From: Solimonas sp. K1W22B-7
GTDB lineage: Bacteria > Pseudomonadota > Gammaproteobacteria > Nevskiales > Nevskiaceae
Assembly: GCF_003428335.1 (NCBI RefSeq)
Contig: NZ_CP031704.1
Span: forward strand, 310,001-374,000
Reading direction: 5' to 3'
Length of the DNA: 64,000 nt
This document shows, one piece after another, positions 18,251-26,258 of the stretch. The translations under genes were made by a program, and so were the position numbers. The notes under the pieces were generated by a model. That model had not been told where the DNA came from and searched no databases. It was given only the letters and a program-made list of their open reading frames with translations. Within the stretch, counting starts at the first letter, position 1. Each line of letters begins with the position of its first letter.

Positions 18251-19609
18251 TTACTGCAGCACGAACACCTGCGCCGTACTCTGGTTGCAGGTGTACTGCT
18301 GCAGCAGCGCGCCGTTGAGCAGGCTGCCGCCGGCGATGTCCAGGCACTTGTAGCTGTGCATGGGCTTCACCAGGTAGCCGCCGCCGTAGGACACGAAGGT
18401 GAACAGTTCGTTGTCGCCGCCATGCGCCTCGTTCTGCTGGATCGCGGCGTTGTCGCCCACCAGGAAGTTCTGCACGTGCAGGGCCAGGCCGTTCGCCGCA
18501 TTGGCGATCTTGTAGTAGCCGTTGGCGATGTGCGTCACCGCGAAGCGCTGCGCCGTACCGCTGTTGCAGCTGTACTGCTGCAGCAGCACCCCGGCCGCGG
18601 TGCTGCTGTTGGGCACGTCCAGGCACTTGCCGCTCTTGCTGTTCTTGAACGAGTAGGTGCCGTCGGCCACGTTCGGCGCATAGGACACCGGGTTCAGCCA
18701 CCAGCGCTGGTTCAGGCCCTGGCCGTTGCTCCAGATCCAGATCGAGGCCCCCGGCGAGGTGGAGACATTGGAGACGTCCCAGACCTTGCTCGTATCCACC
18801 GCCGACTTGAACTGCACCGAGCCGTCACCGATGCCGCTGATGATCCAGCGCTGCGCCGCGGTCTGGTTGCAGCCGTATTGCTGCACTGCCGTGCTGTTCA
18901 CCGTCCAGCCGCTGTACAGGTCGATGCACTGGCCGCTGCTGACGTTGCGCAGCTCGTAGCGGCTGTTGCCGACGTAGAGGATGTCGAACTGCTGCGCGCC
19001 CGTGCCGTTGCAGGTGTACTGCTGCAGCTGCGTGCCCGGCGAGGTGCTGGAGTTCGGCAGGTCCAGGCAGAGATTGCTGTTGAGCGAGCGGATGCTGTAG
19101 CGGCCCTCCTGGATCGGTGCCACGTCGCCGCCGGTGGGCGTCAGCGTGAAGGTCTGGTTGCCGGCGCCGCTGCAGACCAGCTGCTGCAGCAGGCCGCCGG
19201 CGTCGCCGCTCCAGTCCTTGAGGTCGGCGCACTTGCCGGAATGGCGCGTCTTCAGCACGTAGCCGCCACCGTTCTTCAGGAACATGAACTGCTGCTGGTT
19301 GCTGCCGCCGTAGCTGGCGCTGTTGATCACCGCGCCGTCGCTGCTGGAGCCGCCGCTGACCTGCACCACCAGGCCGTTGCTGGCGCTGGCGATCCTGCTC
19401 CAGCCGCCGTTGGTGGCGCTGATGTCCCACTGCTGCGCGCTGGCGCCGTCGACGCAGGCCTTCTGCTGGACCTGTCCGCCGCTGTTCACGTCGAGGCAGA
19501 GATTGCTGTGCGCCGGCTTCACCAGGTAGCGGCCGGCGGGGATGTCCACCGCCTGCGCCGGGACCGAAGCGGCCAGGGCGAAAGCGGCGAGGATGAGTTT
19601 CGTCTTCAT
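18251..19609 (-). CDS. secreted protein made of ricin-type beta-trefoil lectin domains
   Basis: A 452-residue secreted protein. The Sec signal peptide (1-20) ends PAQA. The mature part is three successive ricin B-type beta-trefoils (about 24-150, 165-300, 310-452), with repeated CLDV, CLDL or CLDI segments and QxW-like turns (AQQWDIS, AQQFDIL, AQRWIIS, NQRWWLN). No catalytic domain is present, so it is a carbohydrate-binding protein only. It begins 17 bases after the lipase gene, so the two are probably one operon. It may tether or target the lipase. Confidence 0.92.
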   Translation of the reverse strand: MKTKLILAAFALAASVPAQAVDIPAGRYLVKPAHSNLCLDVNSGGQVQQKACVDGASAQQWDISATNGGWSRIASASNGLVVQVSGGSSSDGAVINSASYGGSNQQQFMFLKNGGGYVLKTRHSGKCADLKDWSGDAGGLLQQLVCSGAGNQTFTLTPTGGDVAPIQEGRYSIRSLNSNLCLDLPNSSTSPGTQLQQYTCNGTGAQQFDILYVGNSRYELRNVSSGQCIDLYSGWTVNSTAVQQYGCNQTAAQRWIISGIGDGSVQFKSAVDTSKVWDVSNVSTSPGASIWIWSNGQGLNQRWWLNPVSYAPNVADGTYSFKNSKSGKCLDVPNSSTAAGVLLQQYSCNSGTAQRFAVTHIANGYYKIANAANGLALHVQNFLVGDNAAIQQNEAHGGDNELFTFVSYGGGYLVKPMHSYKCLDIAGGSLLNGALLQQYTCNQSTAQVFVLQ

Positions 19610-19625
19610 GGTTGTTGTCCTCGCC

Positions 19626-20978
19626 TTAGTTCGGGAGGGCCTTCAGGCGTGCGGCCTGGGGCAGGTAGAGATTGTTCTTGAGGTAGCCCACGTCCTTCTC
19701 GGTGAGCACGCCGATGATGTCGGCGTGATCCCAGTTGGACCACAGGCCCATGTAGTTCCACTTGCCCACCTGCGAGATGCCGGTGTAGTCCACCACCGGC
19801 GAGGCCACGCCGAGGGTCGGCGAGCGCGTGCTGCGGGTGTTCACCACGCTGTCGTTGGGCCACCAGCTGGAGTCGATCACCACCTTGCCGGACTCGTTGC
19901 GCGTGTAGAAACCCATGAACAGCGTCTGCGGCTGGAACGGCAGGATCGTCTGCAGGATCGGGTAGTGGCGCCCGCTGAGCACGCCCCTGAACGTGGTCTG
20001 CGTGCCGTAGGAGTAGTAGTAGACGTCGCTGAAGTGCTGCGCCTTCTGGTTGATCTCCCTGGCGCCGTCGGGCGACAGGTCCCAGAGGCTCACGTCCTTG
20101 GAGGTGTTCCAGATCGCCGAGTTCTTCACGCGGCCGTAGTAGCTGCCGAAGCTCTCGCCGGCATTGCGCTTCAGGCCCCACTGGTCGAGCTTCAGGTCGA
20201 AGATCACCTGGTCGCTGGACACCAGGCCCGCCACCGCGGCGGCCGCGCCCACCAGCTGCTGCACCATCGGCAGCAACTGCGCGCCGCTGGCCAGCGTGGT
20301 GCCATCATGCGGCGTCGTCAGCGTGGTGATGCTCGACACCCAGTTCTTGCCGCCGGTGAACGGGTTCTTCTGCACGGTCTCGTTGTACAGCGCGGTATCC
20401 GCGTTCAGGTCCTGCGGCGAGCCGTTGCGCAGCAGCTGCAGCAGCATGCGCGCGGTCTGTCCGCCCTGGCTGTGCGCCACGATATGGATCTTCTTGCCCG
20501 GGTCGTCGCCCCAGGCCGGGTACAACGCCAAAGGATCGTTGTTGGGGTTGTTGGCCGCATCCCTGGCCCAGCAGCGCCGCGGCGCGCCATTGGTTCCGTC
20601 CAGCTTGCGGGTATGCGTGCGCGAGTCGATCGCGCCGTTGGTCATCTCCAGGTGCGTGCTGTGCCAGGGCCCGTAGTCCACGCAGCCGCCCTTGATCTGG
20701 TAGAACAGTTCGATCGCGCGGTCCCAGTTGGAACTGATCGGCCCCACCGCTGCCGTATAGGTGGGGTAACCCGCCGCCTTCAGCTGCTCCTGCAGGTCGC
20801 GGTTGCCACCCACCTGGAAACCGCCGCCCCAATACTGCAAACCGAACAGCTCATTGCGTCCCCAGCCTGAAAAGCCGTGGACCAGAACGATCGGGTAGGA
20901 ATTGGCCGCTTCCGCGACCCACGAACAACACATCAGGACCATCGCGCACGCGACAGCCCAAGCTCTCTTGACTTGCAT
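19626..20978 (-). CDS. secreted triacylglycerol lipase (staphylococcal/Bacillus I.5-like)
   Basis: A 450-residue alpha/beta hydrolase with a signal peptide (1-24, ending AEAA). The oxyanion-hole motif PIVLVHGFSGWGRNE follows at about residue 30. The nucleophile elbow is VAHSQGGQ, with Ser near residue 170. The C-terminal NWDHADIIG holds the catalytic His near 415. The GFSGWGRNELFGLQYWGG sequence is typical of large lipases of families I.5/I.6. It shares an operon with the ricin-lectin gene. Confidence 0.93.
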   Translation of the reverse strand: MQVKRAWAVACAMVLMCCSWVAEAANSYPIVLVHGFSGWGRNELFGLQYWGGGFQVGGNRDLQEQLKAAGYPTYTAAVGPISSNWDRAIELFYQIKGGCVDYGPWHSTHLEMTNGAIDSRTHTRKLDGTNGAPRRCWARDAANNPNNDPLALYPAWGDDPGKKIHIVAHSQGGQTARMLLQLLRNGSPQDLNADTALYNETVQKNPFTGGKNWVSSITTLTTPHDGTTLASGAQLLPMVQQLVGAAAAVAGLVSSDQVIFDLKLDQWGLKRNAGESFGSYYGRVKNSAIWNTSKDVSLWDLSPDGAREINQKAQHFSDVYYYSYGTQTTFRGVLSGRHYPILQTILPFQPQTLFMGFYTRNESGKVVIDSSWWPNDSVVNTRSTRSPTLGVASPVVDYTGISQVGKWNYMGLWSNWDHADIIGVLTEKDVGYLKNNLYLPQAARLKALPN

Positions 20979-21102
20979 GACCCCTGTCTCCTCGTCACCG
21001 CTGCACTGGGAGGTCGCGGCGCATTGCGCGCCGCGACCCGTCTCCCCGCCGTGCGATGAGGACTCAGGGGCCTCAGCTGCCGATGGGTTTGGTTTCGTGA
21101 AT

Positions 21103-21158
21103 CTTTGAAGACATGCGTGTCTTCTTATGGAACTTATAATACGCGCATGTCTTCAAAG
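21103..21158. promoter_or_regulatory. nested palindromic operator and promoter of the TetR gene
   Basis: CTTTGAAGACATGCG (21103-21117) is repeated exactly inverted at 21144-21158, 26 bases apart. The inner half-site TGTCTTC is also present at 21118-21124, giving a second tighter palindrome GAAGACA-TGCG-TGTCTTC (21107-21124). A consensus -10 box TATAAT lies at 21135-21140 between the arms. The right arm covers the ATG at 21147. This is the expected layout for autorepression. Confidence 0.83.
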
Positions 21159-21821
21159 CGCAAGCCCCCCTTCAGCGGCGACCCCCTGCCGCGCGGCCGC
21201 CATGGCCTGTCCTCCCAGTTCGTGCGTGCTTCGCAGCGCGAGCGCGTGGTGCGGGCGATGCTGACCCTGGTCGCCGAGCAGGGCTACATCGCCACCACCG
21301 TGCCCGCCGTGGTGGCCGCCGCGCGCGTCTCGCGCAACGCCTTCTACGAGTTCTTCCAGGACAAGCAGGAGTGCTTCCTGGTGGCCGCCGAGGAAGCGGC
21401 GGCCGACGTCTTCGCCACCATGGAGACCTTCGGCCTCGAGCAGGACTGGATCCAGGGCATCCGCCGCGGCCTCAGTGCCTGGCTCGGCTGGTGGGAAGCG
21501 CGCCCCGGCCTGGCGCGCGCCTGGCTGATCGAGCTGCCGCTGGCCGGCGGCGAGGCCGCCGAGCAGCACCAGCGCGCCGCCCAGCCCTACGTGCAGCTGT
21601 TCCGCCGCATCGCCGAGCGCATCCGCCGCGAGCACCCGGGCCTGCCGCCGATGCCGGAGTTCGTGCCCACCTTCCTGGTCGCCGGCCTGCTGGCGCGCGT
21701 GACCGACGAAGTGCGCACCAACGGCGCCGCCAACCTCACGCGCCTGGTGGAGCCGGGCGTGTACATCACGGTGAAGCTGCTGGCGGACGACAGGACGGCG
21801 CGGACGCTGCTGCCGCCGTAG
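21147..21821 (+). CDS. TetR/AcrR family transcriptional regulator
   Basis: A 224-residue repressor. The N-terminal helix-turn-helix occupies about 22-70: RVVRAMLTLVAEQGYIATTVPAVVAAARVSRNAFYEFFQDKQ. The C-terminal helical domain should bind a ligand. I chose the ATG at 21147, 42 bases after an upstream TTG-type alternative, because it lies next to the TATAAT box. The -10 position would put the transcript start on or next to the ATG, suggesting a leaderless or near-leaderless mRNA. The divergent lipase and the downstream desaturase operon are both possible targets. Confidence 0.92.
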   Translation: MSSKRKPPFSGDPLPRGRHGLSSQFVRASQRERVVRAMLTLVAEQGYIATTVPAVVAAARVSRNAFYEFFQDKQECFLVAAEEAAADVFATMETFGLEQDWIQGIRRGLSAWLGWWEARPGLARAWLIELPLAGGEAAEQHQRAAQPYVQLFRRIAERIRREHPGLPPMPEFVPTFLVAGLLARVTDEVRTNGAANLTRLVEPGVYITVKLLADDRTARTLLPP

Positions 21822-21922
21822 AAGCCCCTCGGAGATGTCTTCTCCGTGGGAGCAACGTAAGTCGCGATGGGGTTCTCCATAGCCGCCAAACCCATCGCGA
21901 CCGCTGAACAACGGACCCAAAT

Positions 21923-21994
21923 GTAGGAGCGGCTGTTAGCCGCGACCGCCGGTGATCATGATGACCGGCCCTCGCGGCTAACAGCCGCTCCTAC
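21923..21994. repeat. dispersed palindromic repeat, type B copy 2
   Basis: Arms GTAGGAGCGGCTGTTAGCCGCG and its complement, the same element as 16820-16890, including the conserved ATGATGACC centre. It lies after the TetR gene. Confidence 0.9.
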
Positions 21995-22095
21995 GAGGTT
22001 TCACCGATTTTGTGCCCTGCAACTCGCAGGAATGTTCCCCCAAGTCCTGCAAAAAGCCCGCGAATCCAGGCCGTGAAGCCTGTAAAATGCCAAAG

Positions 22096-22207
22096 TGTTC
22101 ACTGAATAGTTAAACTAAAAAACATTCAAAAACAGTTCACTGCGAAAATTCAGTGAACAACTGTTGACAGCGACGGCCTCACAGAACAAGATGGTACACA
22201 CTTGTTC
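22096..22207. promoter_or_regulatory. multi-palindrome control region of the desaturase operon
   Basis: This AT-rich stretch holds several related half-sites: GTTCACTG (22097-22104), GTTCACTG / CAGTGAAC (22135-22158), AGTGAACAACTGTTGACA (22152-22169) and GAACAAG / CTTGTTC (22184-22207). A TTGACA -35-like box is at 22164-22169. The third site resembles, from memory, the DesT operator that controls desCB in Pseudomonas aeruginosa. The clustering suggests a fatty-acid-responsive repressor site overlapping the promoter. Confidence 0.7.
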
Positions 22208-22225
22208 ACCCACTTGTGAGCCGCA

Positions 22226-23347
22226 ATGAACACCGCCAACACCAGCAGCAGCTTCCTGAAGACCGGCCTGCGCCGCATGCTCAGCTCGCGCCTGGCCGAG
22301 TCGCTGACCACGCCGCACGGCGTCGACCGCTACCTGGAGCAGTTCAACCCCACCTGGTCGGTCCACGAGGTCCGCGCCACGGTCGTCGCCGTGCAGCACG
22401 GCACCGCCGACAGCGTCACCCTGAGCCTGCGCCCCAACGGCAACTGGCAGGGCTTCCGCGCCGGCCAGTTCGTGCGCCTCACGGTCGAGATCAACGGCGT
22501 GCGCCAGATGCGCTGCTACTCGCCGGCCAACTCGGTGCACGCCACCGACGGCCTGATCGAGCTGACCACCAAGGCGCACCCGGGCGGCTTCGTGTCGAAG
22601 CACCTGAAGACCGCGCTGGCCACCGGCACCGTCGTCACGCTGTCGCAGGCCGACGGCGTCTTCGCCCTGCCGGAACAGCGCCCGGGCCGCGTGCTGCTGA
22701 TCAGCGGCGGCAGCGGCATCACCCCGGTGATGTCGATGCTGCGCACGCTGCTCGACGAAGGCCACCAGGGCCAGATCAGCTTCCTGCACTACTGCAACAC
22801 CGCGCTCGACATGATCTACGCCAATGAACTGGCGCTGATCGCGGCCAGGCACGCCAACGTGCAGCTGATCCGCTGCTACGCCCAGCCCGAGCAGGGCGGC
22901 GAGCTGCAGGGCTGGTTCAGCCGCGAGCAGCTGCTCGCCGCCGTGCCGGACTACGCCGAAGCCACCGCCTTCCTCTGCGGCCCGCCCGCGATGATGAAGG
23001 CCGTGGAGCAGGTCTGGGCCGAAGACGGCCTGAGCGAGCGCCTGCTGCTGGAGCGCTTCACCGCCGCCCCGCTGGTGATCGACAGCGCCCACGCCGAAGG
23101 CGAAGTGCGCTTCGTCCGCAGCGAGCGCCTGGCGGTGAACAGCGGCGCCACCCTGCTCGACCAGGCCGAGGCCGCCGGCCTGCGCCCCGAGCACGGCTGC
23201 CGCATGGGCATCTGCAAGGCCTGCACCTGCCGCAAGACCTCCGGCGTGGTGCGCGACGTGCGCACCGGCGAGCTCAGCGCCGCCGGCGAACAGGAAATCC
23301 AGATCTGCGTCAGCGTGCCGGTCGGCACCGTGACGCTCGACATCTAA
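22226..23347 (+). CDS. ferredoxin-NAD(P)H reductase with 2Fe-2S domain, DesC-like
   Basis: A 373-residue electron-transfer flavoprotein. The FAD domain has MRCYSPANS (RxYS motif), and the NAD domain LISGGSGITPVMSMLR and FLCGPPAMMK. The C-terminal plant-type 2Fe-2S domain binds iron through CRMGICKACTC and a later Cys in IQICVS. It should feed electrons from NAD(P)H to the acyl desaturase encoded 76 bases downstream. This matches the DesC-DesB pair of Pseudomonas. The multi-palindrome region upstream points to tight control by a lipid-sensing repressor. Confidence 0.92.
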   Translation: MNTANTSSSFLKTGLRRMLSSRLAESLTTPHGVDRYLEQFNPTWSVHEVRATVVAVQHGTADSVTLSLRPNGNWQGFRAGQFVRLTVEINGVRQMRCYSPANSVHATDGLIELTTKAHPGGFVSKHLKTALATGTVVTLSQADGVFALPEQRPGRVLLISGGSGITPVMSMLRTLLDEGHQGQISFLHYCNTALDMIYANELALIAARHANVQLIRCYAQPEQGGELQGWFSREQLLAAVPDYAEATAFLCGPPAMMKAVEQVWAEDGLSERLLLERFTAAPLVIDSAHAEGEVRFVRSERLAVNSGATLLDQAEAAGLRPEHGCRMGICKACTCRKTSGVVRDVRTGELSAAGEQEIQICVSVPVGTVTLDI

Positions 23348-23423
23348 TTCTTAAACACATCCCTGTGACAGCCCGCGCCATCCATGGCGCGGACTTCTCA
23401 AACAAGATTCAGGAGAAAACACC

Positions 23424-24542
23424 ATGGGTATTTTCAACCGTCTCACCCCGCAGCAGTTCGAAGCCATCGGCACCGAGCTCGACGCCATCCGCAACCGCGT
23501 GCTCGCCGACCTCGGCGAACGCGACGCCGAGTACATCCGCACGCTGATCAAGCGCCAGCGCCAGCTGGAAGTCGCCGGCCGCGTGATGCTGATGATCCCG
23601 CCGGCCTGGCCGCTGGGCGTCGCCGCCCTGGGCGCGTCCAAGATCCTGGACAACATGGAGATCGGCCACAACATCATGCACGGCCAGTACGACTTCATGG
23701 GCGACCCCGTGCTGAACTCGCAGAAGTTCGACTGGGACAGCGCCGACACCGCCAAGAACTGGAAGCAGACGCACAACTACGAGCACCACACCTACACCAA
23801 CGTGCTCAACCGCGACCATGACATCGGCTACGGCCTGCTGCGCATGTCCGAAGAGCAGAAGTGGGAGCCGCGTTTCCTCGCCAACCTGCCGCTGACGGTG
23901 ATCCTGCACACCTTCTTCCAGCACTTCGTCGCGGTGCAGAATCTCAAGGTCGAAGAGGTGCTGATCTACAAGACCAAGACCGGTGCGCAGCTCAAGGAAG
24001 AGTTCAAGCCGGTGTGGAAGAAGATGCGCAAGCAGCTGGCCAAGGACTATGTGTTCTTCCCGCTGCTGGGCGGCCCGATGGCGCCCTTCGTGTTCGCCGG
24101 CAACGTCGCCGCCAACCTGGCGCGCAACGTCTGGGCCTGCGCCGTGATCTTCAACGGCCACTTCCCGGAAGACGTCGAGCAGTTCCCCGAGTCGGTGGTG
24201 GAGAACGAAAGCCGCGGCCAGTGGTACGTGCGCCAGCTGCTGGGCTCCGCCAACTTCAGCGGTGGCCGCCTGATGCACATCATGAGCGGCAACCTCAGCT
24301 TCCAGATCGAGCACCACTTGTTCCCGGACCTGCCGGCGCACCGCTACGCCGAGCTCTCGCCCGAGGTGCAGGCCATCTGCAAGAAGTACGGCCTGCCGTA
24401 CAACACCGGCTCCTTCGCCGCGCAGACGCTGAGCACCTGGAAGCGCATCGCCAAGCTGTCGCTGCCGGGCAAGCGCAAGCCGAACACCGGCGCCACCGTG
24501 CCGGCCAACGACGCCGCGCAGCCGCTGCCGCTGGCGGCCTGA
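23424..24542 (+). CDS. membrane fatty acid (acyl-CoA) desaturase, DesB-like
   Basis: A 372-residue integral membrane di-iron enzyme that inserts a double bond in acyl chains. The three histidine boxes are HNIMHGQ (about residue 83), HNYEHHTY (about 118) and QIEHHLFPDLPAHRY (about 297), with hydrophobic segments between them. The reductase encoded just upstream is its electron donor. A GGAG ribosome site precedes the ATG. It lets the cell make unsaturated fatty acids aerobically from existing chains. Confidence 0.95.
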   Translation: MGIFNRLTPQQFEAIGTELDAIRNRVLADLGERDAEYIRTLIKRQRQLEVAGRVMLMIPPAWPLGVAALGASKILDNMEIGHNIMHGQYDFMGDPVLNSQKFDWDSADTAKNWKQTHNYEHHTYTNVLNRDHDIGYGLLRMSEEQKWEPRFLANLPLTVILHTFFQHFVAVQNLKVEEVLIYKTKTGAQLKEEFKPVWKKMRKQLAKDYVFFPLLGGPMAPFVFAGNVAANLARNVWACAVIFNGHFPEDVEQFPESVVENESRGQWYVRQLLGSANFSGGRLMHIMSGNLSFQIEHHLFPDLPAHRYAELSPEVQAICKKYGLPYNTGSFAAQTLSTWKRIAKLSLPGKRKPNTGATVPANDAAQPLPLAA

Positions 24543-24560
24543 GCCTCAGGGGGAAGGGAG

Positions 24561-24749
24561 ATGGCCGGCAAGACCAGGCAGTCCGCGGACCCGCTGGAAG
24601 AAGCGCTGGAATCCAGCGCCGCGCGCATCGCGCAGATCATCGCCGCCGCGGCCTACGAGGTGAGCCTCGAGGTCGCGGCCTGGCCGGAGGAACTGCGCGA
24701 GCAGGCCATGGAAGGCTGGCAGCGCGGCAAGACGGCAAGGACGCAGTAG
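24561..24749 (+). CDS. small hypothetical protein downstream of desaturase
   Basis: A 62-residue, alanine/glutamate-rich, probably helical protein. A strong GGGAAGGGAG ribosome site precedes the ATG and it lies 18 bases after the desaturase gene, so it is likely the last gene of that operon. No family is recognised. A CTCTCC...GGAGAG hairpin follows at about 24765-24785. Confidence 0.6.
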   Translation: MAGKTRQSADPLEEALESSAARIAQIIAAAAYEVSLEVAAWPEELREQAMEGWQRGKTARTQ

Positions 24750-24800
24750 CGCTTACGGTTCCCCCTCTCCCCTTGTGGGAGAGGGAAGACCAGCGGCGGA

Positions 24801-26258
24801 TCACTTTTTCTCCGCCTCTCGCAGCATCCAGAAATCAATCCGCCCCAGGCTTGCCGCCAGCTCCAGCCGCGCCAGGCGCCAGCGCGTGCGTGCCATGACC
24901 TCCTGCTGGCGCGCCGCAGCGAGGTCCGACTGCGCCCTGAGCAGCTCGATGATGTTGCCGACCCCCGCCTTGTAGCGCCCCGAGGCCAGCTCAAAAGACT
25001 GGCTGGCACTCTCCAGCAGGCTGCGGCTGGCCTTGCGGGCCTCCGAGCTGCCGCGGACCGCGACATAGCTTTCCCACACCGCCTGCGCCACGTCCTGCCT
25101 CGCCGCAAGCAGCTCTGCTTCGCGGCCCTCCACCACGGACTCCGCCTGGCGGATGCGATAAGTCCTGCCGAAGCCCTCGAACAGCGGCGCACGCAACCGC
25201 AGCCCCAGGCTCGACGTCTCGATGTTCTGGCGGCTGGCAACGCGGTCCACCGGCGTATCGCTGCGGTCGGCGAAGGCCCCGAGCGAAATGCGCGGCCGTC
25301 CGCCCGCCCGCGCGGCGGACACCCCATCCTGTGCGGCCTCCAGCTGCGCCCGCGCGGCGGCGATCCTGGGATGCACCTGCAGGGCGCGGCCCATCAGCAA
25401 CTCGATCTGCGCTTCGGCCAGGGCGTCGTCGGTCTCCTGGCCCGGCGCTGACAGCGTGATCGGTGTGCCGGGGCGTGCCCCCAGTGCCCGCGCGAGCGCG
25501 CCCTGCGCGCTTTCAAGCTTCTCATGCGCCCGGATGCGATTCAGGCTGGCCTGCGCATGGGCCGTCTTCGCCTGCAGGCGGTCCGCCTCCAGCCCCACGC
25601 CTGCCGCGACCTTCGCCTCGGCCACCACGGCGCTGTGCTCTGCCGCCTGTTCCGTCTCCGCCTCCGCGGCGAAAGTGGCCTGCGCCTGCTCGGCGGCAAA
25701 GTAAGCCTGGGCGGTGTCGAGGAACACCGCCAGGATCGCCTCGTTCTGCGAAGCGCACAGCGCCCTAAACAAGGCGCGCTCCTGGCGCAGGTTCGCCGCG
25801 CGCAGCCCGAAATCGTAAAGCACCCAGTCCAGGTTGATCGACTGGCCGTCGCTGCTGCCGTCGAAGGAGGAATCCAGCTCCGGCTGGTCCGGGTACTTGC
25901 TGCGCACGCTGACCCGGCTGATGCCGGCGGCAGCGTCCACGCTCGGCCAGTACGCCGACTGCCCAAGTCCCACCGCCGCCGCCTGGGCCTCCACCGCCGC
26001 CCAGGCCTGGCGCGTCCGCGGGTTGTGGCAGAGCGCATGGCGCACCGCATCCAGCGAGGTCAAGGGCAGCTTGAGCGCGCCAGCGCTGCAGGGCAGGTCC
26101 AGTGTCGCCAGCCGCTCGCTCACCGGCAGCGGCAGCTTGCCCGTGGTGGAAAAGGGATCATCGTAGAAGTCCGCCCGGGCGCTGCCGCAGATCATGCAGG
26201 AGCAAAGCGCGGCCGCCTTGGCGATCCGCTTCCCGCGGCCGTCGGCCCTGCTTCTCAT
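24801..26258 (-). CDS. TolC family outer membrane protein of the microcin exporter
   Basis: A 485-residue protein with an N-terminal signal-like segment (about 10-28) and the long paired coiled-coil hairpins of the TolC/OEP family (two repeats, about 70-270 and 290-470). It forms the outer-membrane channel and periplasmic tunnel of a type I secretion system. Its ATG at 26258 overlaps the ABC transporter stop by four bases (ATGA), so it is translationally coupled. The order adaptor-ABC-TolC shows a dedicated exporter. No lipobox is seen. Confidence 0.9.
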   Translation of the reverse strand: MRSRADGRGKRIAKAAALCSCMICGSARADFYDDPFSTTGKLPLPVSERLATLDLPCSAGALKLPLTSLDAVRHALCHNPRTRQAWAAVEAQAAAVGLGQSAYWPSVDAAAGISRVSVRSKYPDQPELDSSFDGSSDGQSINLDWVLYDFGLRAANLRQERALFRALCASQNEAILAVFLDTAQAYFAAEQAQATFAAEAETEQAAEHSAVVAEAKVAAGVGLEADRLQAKTAHAQASLNRIRAHEKLESAQGALARALGARPGTPITLSAPGQETDDALAEAQIELLMGRALQVHPRIAAARAQLEAAQDGVSAARAGGRPRISLGAFADRSDTPVDRVASRQNIETSSLGLRLRAPLFEGFGRTYRIRQAESVVEGREAELLAARQDVAQAVWESYVAVRGSSEARKASRSLLESASQSFELASGRYKAGVGNIIELLRAQSDLAAARQQEVMARTRWRLARLELAASLGRIDFWMLREAEKK

